A stretch of DNA of 64,000 nt from Micromonospora purpureochromogenes (lineage in GTDB: Bacteria > Actinomycetota > Actinomycetes > Mycobacteriales > Micromonosporaceae): positions 6,386,001 through 6,450,000 of the forward strand of contig NZ_LT607410.1 of NCBI RefSeq assembly GCF_900091515.1, in the 5' to 3' direction. The notes under the pieces were generated by a model. The model was not told the origin of the DNA, did no database searches, and worked only from the letters and a program-made list of their open reading frames with translations. Positions 8,141 to 15,539 of this stretch are shown here, one piece after another (positions within the stretch are counted from its first letter, which is position 1; each line of letters begins with the position of its first letter). A program made the position numbers and the translations under genes.

Positions 8141-9952
8141 TCAGGACAGCCGCCAGACCTGGAACGTGGGGCCGTCGGCGGGGAGGGTGACCACGCCGTC
8201 GGCGTCCGGGCGCAGCGCCGGGGCGCCGCCGTACGCGTTCTCCCCCGCCCCGAGGCCGGTCAGCCGGACGGGCCGGCCGGCGGCCCGGCGGGCGAGCACC
8301 AGCACCGCCCCGGTCGGGGCCTCGCGCAGGAAGACCAGGGTGTCGGCGTCGGCGTGCACCCGACGCAGGCCGCCGTGGCGCAGTGCCGGCTCGTCGCGGC
8401 GCAGCGCCAGCAGCCCCCGGTACGCGGCGAAGGTGGCCCGGTCCCAGCTCTCCGGCCGGTGCCACGGCATCGGGGTCCGCGAACCCTCGCCGTTGGTGCC
8501 GGTCAGCCCCAGCTCGTCCCCGGCGAAGACCACCGGGGTGCCCGGCATGGTGGCGAGCAGGCCGGCGGCCACCTCCTGCCGGGCGGCGTCGCCGACCACA
8601 GTGCGGATCCGGGCCGAGTCGTGCGAGCCGAGCAGTTGCCACGAGTGGGTGTACGAGCGCCAGGAGATCAGCGACCGGTAGGTGTCCATGGTGGCCAGCA
8701 CGGCCTCGGCGTCGCGCCGCCGCACCCCGCCGGGGGTGCCGAGGAAGTTCGGCACCGGCTCGTCGCCGTGCCGCAGCCAGGACCAGACCGGGTCGGTGAA
8801 GCCGACGTAGTTCATCGTCCCGTGCCAGCCGTCCCGGTCCAGGTCGCCGGTGTGGTCGTGGCCGTGCTCGGCGAGGAGCAGGCCGTCGGGGCGGGTGTCG
8901 GCGACCACCTCGCGCAGCAGCCGCGCCACCTCGTGGGTGTACGCGTCCGCGCCGCGCCGGCCGGTCATGTTGGCCACGTCGACCCGCCAGCCGTCCAGCC
9001 CGTACGGCGGGCGCAGCCAGCGCCGCAGCAGCGAGTCGTCGGCGGTGGCGAAGCGCCGGCGCAGCTCCGCGCTGCCCCAGTTCAGCTTCGGCAGCGACTT
9101 GACCCCGTTCCAGGACTCGTACTGGCCGGTGGCCTCGTCGAAGTAGTACAGCTCCCGCTCGGCGGCCCGCACGTCCGAGGCGGCGGTGGTGAACCACTCG
9201 TGCGCGTCGCCGGTGTGGTTGCTGGTGATGTCGCCGAGCAGCCGCCAGCCCCGGGCCCGGACGGCATCGGCGAGCCGGGCCAGCGCGGCGTCCCCGCCGA
9301 GCAACGGGTCGACGGTGTCGAAGCTGGCCGCGTCGTAGCGGTGGTTGGAGCGGGCCGGGAAGATCGGGGTGAGGTAGAGGGTGTTCACGCCGAGCCGGGC
9401 CAGGTGGTCCAGGCGCTCGGTTATTCCGTCCAGGTCGCCACCGTAGAACTGGTGGGGCGTCTCCGGGCCGCGACCGATCACCGGGGTGTCCCAGTCGCAC
9501 GGGATCGCCCAGTCCGGCGGCGTACGGCCGGCGGCGGCCGCGGAGCGGGCGAACCGGTCCGGGAAGATCTGGTAGATCACCGCGTCCCGCGCCCAGGCCG
9601 GCGGCGGGGCGTAGCTGACCAGCTTGAAGTCGCCGTTGTCCGGCACGTCGTGGGAGATCACGCCGGCGGCGTTGAGCCAGCGGTAGCCGGTGGTCCCGGA
9701 GAGCATGAAGCGGTAGTTGCTGACCGGGTTGCGGACCTCGACGTCGGCCCGCCACCAGACCTCGCCGCCCTCGGTGCGGTCGACCACCGCCTCGGCGAAC
9801 CGGGGCTCGCCGTCGCCGGTGGTCCGCACGTGCACGGTGCGCACGTCGGCGCCCGCCGGGACCCGGACGAAGACCGGCACGGTCTGACCGAGCGCCGGCT
9901 CCTGCTCGGGTACGTACAGGGCGGATCCGTCGTGGTGCGGCTGCGGGGACAT
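8141..9952 (-). CDS. Glycoside hydrolase family 13, neopullulanase/maltodextrin glucosidase type
   Basis: 603 residues from the ATG at 9952; an in-frame extension to 10051 is not used, because the protein domain starts after it. Residues 1-115 form a beta-sandwich domain as in neopullulanases and MalZ. The (beta/alpha)8 barrel follows with AVIYQIFPDRFA (about 124-135). Conserved regions are all present: I DITSNH (241-246), II GWRVDVANM with nucleophile Asp325, III LLAEHGHD with acid/base Glu362, and IV LLGSHD with Asp445. A C-terminal beta domain ends the protein. No signal peptide is seen, so it probably acts in the cytoplasm on maltodextrins brought in by the MalEFG transporter upstream. 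It lies downstream of malG on the same strand but 293 bases away, across a repeat cassette, so it may be transcribed separately. Confidence 0.88.
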   Translation of the reverse strand: MSPQPHHDGSALYVPEQEPALGQTVPVFVRVPAGADVRTVHVRTTGDGEPRFAEAVVDRTEGGEVWWRADVEVRNPVSNYRFMLSGTTGYRWLNAAGVISHDVPDNGDFKLVSYAPPPAWARDAVIYQIFPDRFARSAAAAGRTPPDWAIPCDWDTPVIGRGPETPHQFYGGDLDGITERLDHLARLGVNTLYLTPIFPARSNHRYDAASFDTVDPLLGGDAALARLADAVRARGWRLLGDITSNHTGDAHEWFTTAASDVRAAERELYYFDEATGQYESWNGVKSLPKLNWGSAELRRRFATADDSLLRRWLRPPYGLDGWRVDVANMTGRRGADAYTHEVARLLREVVADTRPDGLLLAEHGHDHTGDLDRDGWHGTMNYVGFTDPVWSWLRHGDEPVPNFLGTPGGVRRRDAEAVLATMDTYRSLISWRSYTHSWQLLGSHDSARIRTVVGDAARQEVAAGLLATMPGTPVVFAGDELGLTGTNGEGSRTPMPWHRPESWDRATFAAYRGLLALRRDEPALRHGGLRRVHADADTLVFLREAPTGAVLVLARRAAGRPVRLTGLGAGENAYGGAPALRPDADGVVTLPADGPTFQVWRLS

Positions 9953-10086
9953 GGTGGAGCCCTTCGGGTCGGCCGGACGGGGAGAGGAAGGGGTCTCCGC
10001 CGCGGCCGGTCTCCCGGCCGCGGCGGTCAACCCGTGACTGCTCCGGTGCACGTCGTCCCGACGCCCTTGCCGCAGCGTGCGATTGG

Positions 10087-10244
10087 TCGGAGGGGTGGGC
10101 GCTCTCCGCGCAACCCGGGCTGATCAGTCCAGCCCCGCGCACCACTCGGCCCGGCCCATGTATGGACCCGGACCACTCAGCCCGGCCGTTGCACGGACCC
10201 GGACCACTCAGCTCGCGCTGCGCGAAGAGCGGCCACCCCTCCGA
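10087..10244. repeat. 158-bp cassette with 26-bp imperfect terminal inverted repeats
   Basis: The left end 10087-10112 and the right end 10219-10244 match as inverted repeats at 24 of 26 positions (both contain CGGAGGGGTGG). Between them lie 31-bp tandem repeats. The right end stops one base before the stop codon of malG. No coding sequence is inside. It looks like a small non-autonomous repeat element, or an unusually long terminator; I cannot see a target-site duplication. Confidence 0.6.
10141..10214. repeat. 31-bp tandem repeats, about 2.4 copies
   Basis: Units begin at 10141, 10172 and 10203. Each opens with ACCACTC(G/A)GC, the first two continue with CCGGCC, and both of those end in GGACCCGG. 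The third is cut after ACCACTCAGCTCG. Copies abut directly, with no spacers. Confidence 0.75.
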
Positions 10245-10245
10245 T

Positions 10246-11148
10246 TCATCCCTTGACGGCTCCGGCGGTGAGACCGGAGACGATGTACCGCTGAAGGAAC
10301 TGGAACACCAGCACCGTCGGGACGGCGGTGAGCAGGGTGCCCGCCGCGAAGATCCCGAAGTTGTTGTTGCGCTCACCCGCCACCAGACCGAACATGCCGA
10401 CCGCGAGAGTCTTGGACTCGGCGTTGGTGAGGAACACGTTTGCGATCAGGAACTCGTTGATCGTGCCGATGAAGGCGAGCAGCCCGGTCACCGCCAGGAT
10501 CGGCGCCACCAGCGGCAGCATGATCCGGAAGAAGACCTGGGCATGCGTCGCGCCGTCCATGGTCGCCGACTCGTCCAGCTCCCGCGGCAGCGTGTCGAAG
10601 AATCCCTTCATCAGCCAGGTGTTCACGCCCAGCGCCCCACCCAGGTAGAGCAGCAGCAGGCCCCACGGCGTGTTGAAGCCGATCGCCGGCCACAGGTCGG
10701 TAACCGTGGTGAAGATCAGGAAGATCGCCACGATGGCCAGGAACTGCGGGAACATCTGGATCAGCAGCAGCGAGAGCAGCCCGACCCGACGGCCGGCGAA
10801 GCGCATCCGGGAGAAGGAGTACGCCGCCAGCGCCGAGAGGAAGATCGAGGCGAAGCTCGCCACCCCGGCGACGACCAGCGAGTTGAGGAACCACCACCCG
10901 AACGGGGTGCGGTCGAAGAGGTTGGTGAAGTTCTCGAACGACACGCCACTGGTCGGCACCAGGTCCGTGGAGGAGAGGGTGCCGAGGGGGTTGAGCGCCG
11001 CGGAGAGCACGAACAGGATCGGGAAGAGGCTGAACGCCACCGCCACCACCCCGACCACGTGCCGCCAGCCGACCTGGGCGAACCAGCGGTTCTTCCGCCT
11101 GCCGGCCGCGGTGCTCCGGGCGCCCGGGGCGTTCGCGTGGGTGCTCAC
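10246..11148 (-). CDS. malG: Maltose/alpha-glucoside ABC importer permease MalG
   Basis: 300 residues starting at a GTG at 11148 that overlaps the malF stop (GTGA). Six helices follow a basic N-terminus; the first is about 32-52. The cytoplasmic EAA loop reads ELDESATMDGATHAQVFFRI, about residues 190-209, with the conserved Glu/Gly needed to contact the ATPase. The extracellular loop near 70-100 (LVPTSGVSFENFTNLFDRTP) is typical of MalG. It forms the channel with MalF. No ATPase gene is present in this locus; in Streptomyces a shared ATPase (MsiK) energises several sugar importers, and the same is inferred here. Confidence 0.92.
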   Translation of the reverse strand: MSTHANAPGARSTAAGRRKNRWFAQVGWRHVVGVVAVAFSLFPILFVLSAALNPLGTLSSTDLVPTSGVSFENFTNLFDRTPFGWWFLNSLVVAGVASFASIFLSALAAYSFSRMRFAGRRVGLLSLLLIQMFPQFLAIVAIFLIFTTVTDLWPAIGFNTPWGLLLLYLGGALGVNTWLMKGFFDTLPRELDESATMDGATHAQVFFRIMLPLVAPILAVTGLLAFIGTINEFLIANVFLTNAESKTLAVGMFGLVAGERNNNFGIFAAGTLLTAVPTVLVFQFLQRYIVSGLTAGAVKG

Positions 11149-12785
11149 GAGTACACCTCCTCCTGCTTGCGGGTCCGCGAGAAGCTGACCGCGGAGACCA
11201 CCGCGACGATCGTGAAGATGAAGATCGAGACCGCCGCCGCCAGGCCGAACTGGGCGCCCTGGGCACCGAAGGCCAGCCGGTAGGTGTACGTGATCAGCAG
11301 GTCTGTCGCGCCGGAGGTCGGGTTGTCCGCCGGGAACGGTCCACCCTCTGTGGTCAGGTAGATCGCGTTGAAGTTGTTGAAGTTGTACGCGAACGACGAG
11401 ATCAGCAGCGGGGAGAGCGCCACCAGCAGCAGCGGCAGGGTGACCGCGCGGAACGACTGCCAGGGCGACGCGCCGTCGACCGAGGTGGCCTCGGTGAGCT
11501 CGCGCGGGATCGCCTGCAGCGCACCGGTGGCGACCAGGAACATGTACGGGTAGCCCAGCCAGAGCTGTACCAGGATCACCGCGATTCGGGCGGACCAGTC
11601 CTGCCCGAACCAGTCGACGCCGAGCCCGAACAGGTTGTTGATCAGACCGAAGTCGGTGTTGAACATGTCCCGCCAGACCAGCAGCATCGCGAACGACGGC
11701 ATCGCGTACGGCAGGATCAGCAGGATCCGGTAGAGGTTGGTGCCGCGCATCCGCGGCGAGTGCAGCGCCAGCGCGATGGCCAGGCCGAGCAGAAAGGTGA
11801 AGCCGGTCGAGCCGAGCGCGAAGGCGAAGTTCCAGACCAGGGTGCCGAAGAACGGGCCAGAGATGGCCGGGTCGGTGAGCACCCGATCGAAGTTCTTCAG
11901 CCCGACGTTGACCTTCCAACCCTGGGCCAACTGCTCGCCGTCGGCGGCGACGAACGCGCCGATCTCGTCGTCGGCCGTCCAGGTCCTACCGGTCTCGGTG
12001 TCCTTGACGCAGTCGCACCCGGCGTCGTAGGCCCGGATCGCCCTGCCCTCGTACGCGCGGGAGAGACCGGAGGAGCGCAGCGCGCCGCCGGAGGTCGGGA
12101 CCACCAGGTCGGTGATCTCCTTGCTGCGGGCGCTGGCCTGGCCGAAGTTGAGCACCTGATAGCCCTCGGCGGCGGTTACCTTGCCGCCCGGCGCCACGGT
12201 GACCTCGGCGGCGTCGAGCGGGGTCAGGCCGCCAGCGTCGCCGGCGGAGACGGTGCCGCTCTTCGGGTCGGTCACCAGGAAGACCAGCGGCCCGGTGGCC
12301 GGGTCGCCCTTGGTGGCGACGGAGAGGGGGTACTGGGTGGAGCCGGGGACCTGCTTCACCGACGAGCTCTGGATGGCGACGATCGCGTCGGACTTCTCGC
12401 CGCGGTGACCGTCGCCGAAGTTCGTGAAGGCGGTGCTCGCGGTGTAGAGCACCGGGAAGATCTGGAAGGCGATCAGGAAGATCGTTCCGGGAACCAGGTA
12501 CTTCGCCGGGATGTGTCGGCGGGTGAGGTACAGGTAGAACAAGCCGGCGGTGGTGGCCGACAGGATGGCTAGCCCGACCCACTTCTCGGCCTCGATGAGC
12601 GGGAAGGCCGCCCAGATCGCGATCCCGGCCACCAGGCCGAGCAGGACCACCTTGACCACGAGGCCGGTCAGGGTGATCGGCGCGTGGTGCCGCGCGTCAC
12701 GGGACTTGCGCGGGAGCCCGGAGCGGGCGGGCTCCCGGCCCGGGGTCTGCGTGGCAGACCCCGGGCCGGACAGCGACGCGCTCAT
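11145..12785 (-). CDS. malF: Maltose/alpha-glucoside ABC importer permease MalF, with large external loop
   Basis: 546 residues. The ATG at 12785 overlaps the malE stop by one base (TAATG). Three N-terminal helices (about 38-58, 70-88, 98-118) are followed by a long external domain of about 175 residues (roughly 120-300), the counterpart of the MalF P2 loop that touches the binding protein, and it contains a CDC pair (GCDCVKD). The C-terminal half has five to six helices and the EAA loop ELTEATSVDGASPWQSFRAV. It pairs with MalG. The length and loop fit E. coli MalF (514 residues) rather than short sugar permeases, supporting maltose or maltodextrin as substrate. Confidence 0.92.
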   Translation of the reverse strand: MSASLSGPGSATQTPGREPARSGLPRKSRDARHHAPITLTGLVVKVVLLGLVAGIAIWAAFPLIEAEKWVGLAILSATTAGLFYLYLTRRHIPAKYLVPGTIFLIAFQIFPVLYTASTAFTNFGDGHRGEKSDAIVAIQSSSVKQVPGSTQYPLSVATKGDPATGPLVFLVTDPKSGTVSAGDAGGLTPLDAAEVTVAPGGKVTAAEGYQVLNFGQASARSKEITDLVVPTSGGALRSSGLSRAYEGRAIRAYDAGCDCVKDTETGRTWTADDEIGAFVAADGEQLAQGWKVNVGLKNFDRVLTDPAISGPFFGTLVWNFAFALGSTGFTFLLGLAIALALHSPRMRGTNLYRILLILPYAMPSFAMLLVWRDMFNTDFGLINNLFGLGVDWFGQDWSARIAVILVQLWLGYPYMFLVATGALQAIPRELTEATSVDGASPWQSFRAVTLPLLLVALSPLLISSFAYNFNNFNAIYLTTEGGPFPADNPTSGATDLLITYTYRLAFGAQGAQFGLAAAVSIFIFTIVAVVSAVSFSRTRKQEEVYS

Positions 12786-14035
12786 TACTTGATCTGACCG
12801 GAGATCGTCTTGCCGGCGGCGGTGACGGTCTTGGTCGGGTCGGCGCCACCGATGACGGCGGCCTCGGCCTTGCCGAACGGGTCCCAGATCGCGGCCATGG
12901 CCGGGATCGCCGGGAGCACCTGGCCGTTCTTGCCGGCCTCGGAGAACTTGGCCAGGTCCGGGTCGGTGCCCTTGACCTGGTCGAAGGCGGCGGTCAGTGC
13001 CGGCGGACGCGGCTCGGCGTTGTACAGCGCCACGGCCAGCTCGGGCTTGGTCACGTAGTTGGTGACGAACTCCTGGGCCAGGGCCTTGTTCTTGCCCTTG
13101 GCGGCGACGTAGAACGACTGGACGCCCACGAACGGCTGCGCCTCCTTGCCACCGGCGAAGCCGGGGACCGGGGAGATGTCGTACTTGATGCCGGCCTTCT
13201 TGGCGTCGGCGATCGCCCACGGGCCAGAGACCAGGTAGGCGCACTTCTTGCCGGTGAAGGTGGCGATCGAGTTCTCGCCGGTGATGGAGCGCTTCAACGC
13301 ACCGTCACCCTTCTCACCGAGCTTGGCGATCTTCTGGAACGCCGCGATCGACTCCGGCTTGCCCACGCCCAGGTCCTTCGGGTCGTAGTCGCCGTTGGCG
13401 GCGGTGCCGAAGAGGTAGCCGCCGGCCGAGGTGTACAGCGGGTAGATGTGGTACGCGTCGCCGTTCTGCCCGGACTGGAGGCAGAGGATCTCGCTGGCCT
13501 TCTTCTCGGCCTTGAGCTTCTTGCCGGAGGCGACCAGGTCCTCAATCGTCTTCGGCGCCTCGGGGGCCAGCTCGGTGTTGCGGATCAGCGCGATGTTCTC
13601 GGTCGCGTACGGCACGCCGTAGACCTGGCCGTTGAAGGTCACGGCCTTGACGGCGGTCTCGTTGAAGGCGCTCTTCTGCTCGGCGGCGAGCTGCACCGGG
13701 TCGATGGCGCCGTTCTGGACCAGGTTGCCGATCCAGTCGTGCGCGCCGACCACGACGTCCGGGCCGCTGCCCTGCTGGGAGGCGGTGACGAAGTTGGTCT
13801 GCAGGTCCTTGGAGACGGCCTGCACCTCGACGGTGACGCCGTTCTCCTGGCCGAACTTCTCACCGAACGGCTTGAGGGCCGCCGCCCGCTTGTCGTCGGC
13901 CCAGATGACGAGCTTGCCGCTCGCGGCCTTGGGGGAATCCTTGGCGGCCGGCTCGTCCTTGCTGTTGTCGCCGCAGCCGGACGCCGCGAGCGCCAGACCG
14001 AGAACGGCGACCACACCCGCGGTACGGATGCGCAT
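12785..14035 (-). CDS. malE: Maltose/maltodextrin-binding lipoprotein MalE
   Basis: 416 residues. The ATG at 14035 has AGGAG five bases upstream. The signal peptide MRIRTAGVVAVLGLALAASG leads to the lipobox Cys21, and a short acidic/Lys linker follows. The mature protein is a cluster-1 (SBP_bac_1) binding protein with family-typical runs LVIWADDKRAAALKPFGEKF, VPYATENIALIRNTEL, and YLVSGPWAIADAKKAGIKY. It captures maltose-type oligosaccharides outside the membrane for MalFG. It is the first gene of the operon; the intergenic region upstream, shared with the divergent lacI-type gene, holds CTTGC/GCAAG repeats typical of MalR sites. Confidence 0.92.
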   Translation of the reverse strand: MRIRTAGVVAVLGLALAASGCGDNSKDEPAAKDSPKAASGKLVIWADDKRAAALKPFGEKFGQENGVTVEVQAVSKDLQTNFVTASQQGSGPDVVVGAHDWIGNLVQNGAIDPVQLAAEQKSAFNETAVKAVTFNGQVYGVPYATENIALIRNTELAPEAPKTIEDLVASGKKLKAEKKASEILCLQSGQNGDAYHIYPLYTSAGGYLFGTAANGDYDPKDLGVGKPESIAAFQKIAKLGEKGDGALKRSITGENSIATFTGKKCAYLVSGPWAIADAKKAGIKYDISPVPGFAGGKEAQPFVGVQSFYVAAKGKNKALAQEFVTNYVTKPELAVALYNAEPRPPALTAAFDQVKGTDPDLAKFSEAGKNGQVLPAIPAMAAIWDPFGKAEAAVIGGADPTKTVTAAGKTISGQIK

Positions 14036-14102
14036 CGGTACTCCTGTCGTTGTGGCGGCCGCCGGGGGAAGGGCGGCCCGCCAGTGGGAACCTCTGTAAG
14101 TT

Positions 14103-14190
14103 CTTGCCAACCGGCGCTGCGGTGCTGCGCCGCTGCTCTCGCATGTTGCGGGGACGTTAGCAAGAGGTTGCAGGGAATGGAAGGGCTTGC
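14103..14190. promoter_or_regulatory. Cluster of CTTGC/GCAAG half-sites upstream of malE
   Basis: Half-sites CTTGC at 14103-14107, GCAAG at 14160-14164 and CTTGC at 14186-14190 (as CTTGCAG) lie upstream of malE. MalR of Streptomyces recognises CTTGCAG-type repeats, so these are likely sites for the adjacent LacI-family regulator controlling malEFG. Confidence 0.6.
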
Positions 14191-14200
14191 AGGAGCGTAC

Positions 14201-14212
14201 GCAAGAACTTGC
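14201..14212. promoter_or_regulatory. Palindromic MalR-type operator in the promoter of the regulator gene
   Basis: GCAAGAACTTGC is a 5+2+5 inverted repeat located eight bases before the -10 box of the divergent regulator gene, i.e. between its -35 and -10 positions. Autorepression is expected. Confidence 0.65.
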
Positions 14213-14220
14213 CCGTGAGC

Positions 14221-14226
14221 TAAAGT
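14221..14226 (+). promoter_or_regulatory. -10 box of a probably leaderless lacI-type transcript
   Basis: TAAAGT ends six bases before the ATG at 14233 and there is no ribosome binding site, so the transcript probably starts at the ATG. Confidence 0.5.
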
Positions 14227-14232
14227 TCCGCC

Positions 14233-15318
14233 ATGCGCGCTCGACTGTCCGACATCGCCCAGCAGGCCGAAGTCAGCGAGGCCACGGTGTCGCGGGTGCT
14301 CAACGACCGCCCCGGCGTGGCCCCCGAGACCCGGCAGGCCGTCCTGACCGCCCTCGACGTGCTCGGTTACGAGCGCCCCGCCCGGCTGCGCAAGCGCAGC
14401 GCCGGGCTCGTCGGGCTGGTCGTCCCAGAGCTGGACAACCCCATCTTCCCGATGTTCGCCCAGGTCATCGAGTCGACCCTGGCCCAGAGCGGGTTCACCC
14501 CGGTGCTGTGCACCCAGACCCCTGGCGGGGTCACCGAGGACGAGTACGTCGAGATGCTGCTGGACCGGCAGGTCTCCGGGATCGTCTTCGTCTCCGGCCT
14601 GCACGCCGACACCGCCGCCAACCACGACCGGTACCGCGCGCTGATCGCCCGCCCGCTGCCCGTCGTGATGATCAACGGGTACGTCCCGAACGTCGCCGCC
14701 CCCTTCGTCTCCTGCGACGACGGCGAGGCCGCCGAGCTGGCCGTCGCGCACCTGGTCGCGCTCGGCCACCGCCGGATCGGCCTGATCACCGGCCCGGACC
14801 GGTTCGTGCCGGTGCAGCGCAAGGTGGCCGGCTGGCGGACCGCGATGACCCGGCTCGCCGGCGCCGCCGAGCAGGACCTGGCCGAGCTGGCCGAACTCTC
14901 GCTATTCGGCGTGGAGGGCGGCGAGGCGGCCGCCGGCCGGCTGATCGAACGCGGGGTCACCGGCGTCGTCTGCGGCTCCGACCTGATGGCGCTCGGCGCG
15001 ATCAGGGCGGCCCGGCAGCGCGGCATGTCGGTCCCGCAGGACCTCTCGGTGGTCGGCTACGACGACTCGCCGCTGATGGCCTTCACCGATCCACCGCTGA
15101 CCACCATGCGCCAGCCGGTCGCCGCGATGGCGGTCGCCGCGGTGCGGGCCCTGGTCGACGAGATCAACGGGCACGCCGCCCCGCACTCGGAGTACCTGTT
15201 CCGCCCGGAGCTGGTGGTGCGCGGTTCCACCGCGGTCGTCCGCCCGGCCGGCGCCAACCCGGCCCAGGGCGGCACCCGGCACCGGCCGGCGCCGCCCGCC
15301 CTCGCCGTCCCGGCCTGA
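14233..15318 (+). CDS. LacI family regulator of the maltose/alpha-glucoside genes (MalR-like)
   Basis: 361 residues. The DNA-binding domain starts at once: LSDIAQQAEVSEATVSRVLN (about 5-24), followed by the hinge-helix region near 45-60. The periplasmic-binding-protein-like effector domain spans about 60-340 with typical runs GLVGLVVPELDNPIFPMFAQ and VVGYDDSPLMAFTDPPLTT. The C-terminal 25 residues are Pro/Ala-rich. It lies between divergent malEFG and the downstream alpha-glucosidase, and CTTGC/GCAAG palindromes precede all three units. In Streptomyces, MalR represses maltose genes until maltose-derived inducers appear. Control of both units here is inferred from the repeats. Confidence 0.9.
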   Translation: MRARLSDIAQQAEVSEATVSRVLNDRPGVAPETRQAVLTALDVLGYERPARLRKRSAGLVGLVVPELDNPIFPMFAQVIESTLAQSGFTPVLCTQTPGGVTEDEYVEMLLDRQVSGIVFVSGLHADTAANHDRYRALIARPLPVVMINGYVPNVAAPFVSCDDGEAAELAVAHLVALGHRRIGLITGPDRFVPVQRKVAGWRTAMTRLAGAAEQDLAELAELSLFGVEGGEAAAGRLIERGVTGVVCGSDLMALGAIRAARQRGMSVPQDLSVVGYDDSPLMAFTDPPLTTMRQPVAAMAVAAVRALVDEINGHAAPHSEYLFRPELVVRGSTAVVRPAGANPAQGGTRHRPAPPALAVPA

Positions 15319-15432
15319 CCGACCCGAGCGCCCCGGACGGCCGCCACGACGGCGGCCGCCCCGGTGCCGTCCCGTCTGCCGGGACGGCCGCACCGGGCCG
15401 CCCGGCCGACCGGAGGCCGCGAGCCATCATTT

Positions 15433-15464
15433 CTTGCGCAAGGAATGCTTGACTCTTGCAGCAA
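15433..15464 (+). promoter_or_regulatory. MalR-type operators upstream of the alpha-glucosidase gene
   Basis: CTTGCGCAAG at 15433-15442 is a perfect palindrome and CTTGCAGCAA follows at 15455-15464. A -35-like TTGACT (15449-15454) lies between them, so a bound repressor would cover the promoter. The sites match those around malE and the regulator gene. Confidence 0.65.
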
Positions 15465-15539
15465 TCGGGCGGCATTCTGCACTGACATCCGCTCTCCCGG
15501 GCCCACTCCGGGTGCTCCTCAGAACGGGGACCGTCACCG

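Noticed and set aside
10141..10214. 31-bp periodic repeats resembling CRISPR spacing
   Set aside because: The copies abut without spacers and there are only about 2.4 of them; no cas genes are present.
11149..11919. Upstream extension of the malG frame
   Set aside because: It is a second frame within malF; the real start is the GTG overlapping the malF stop.
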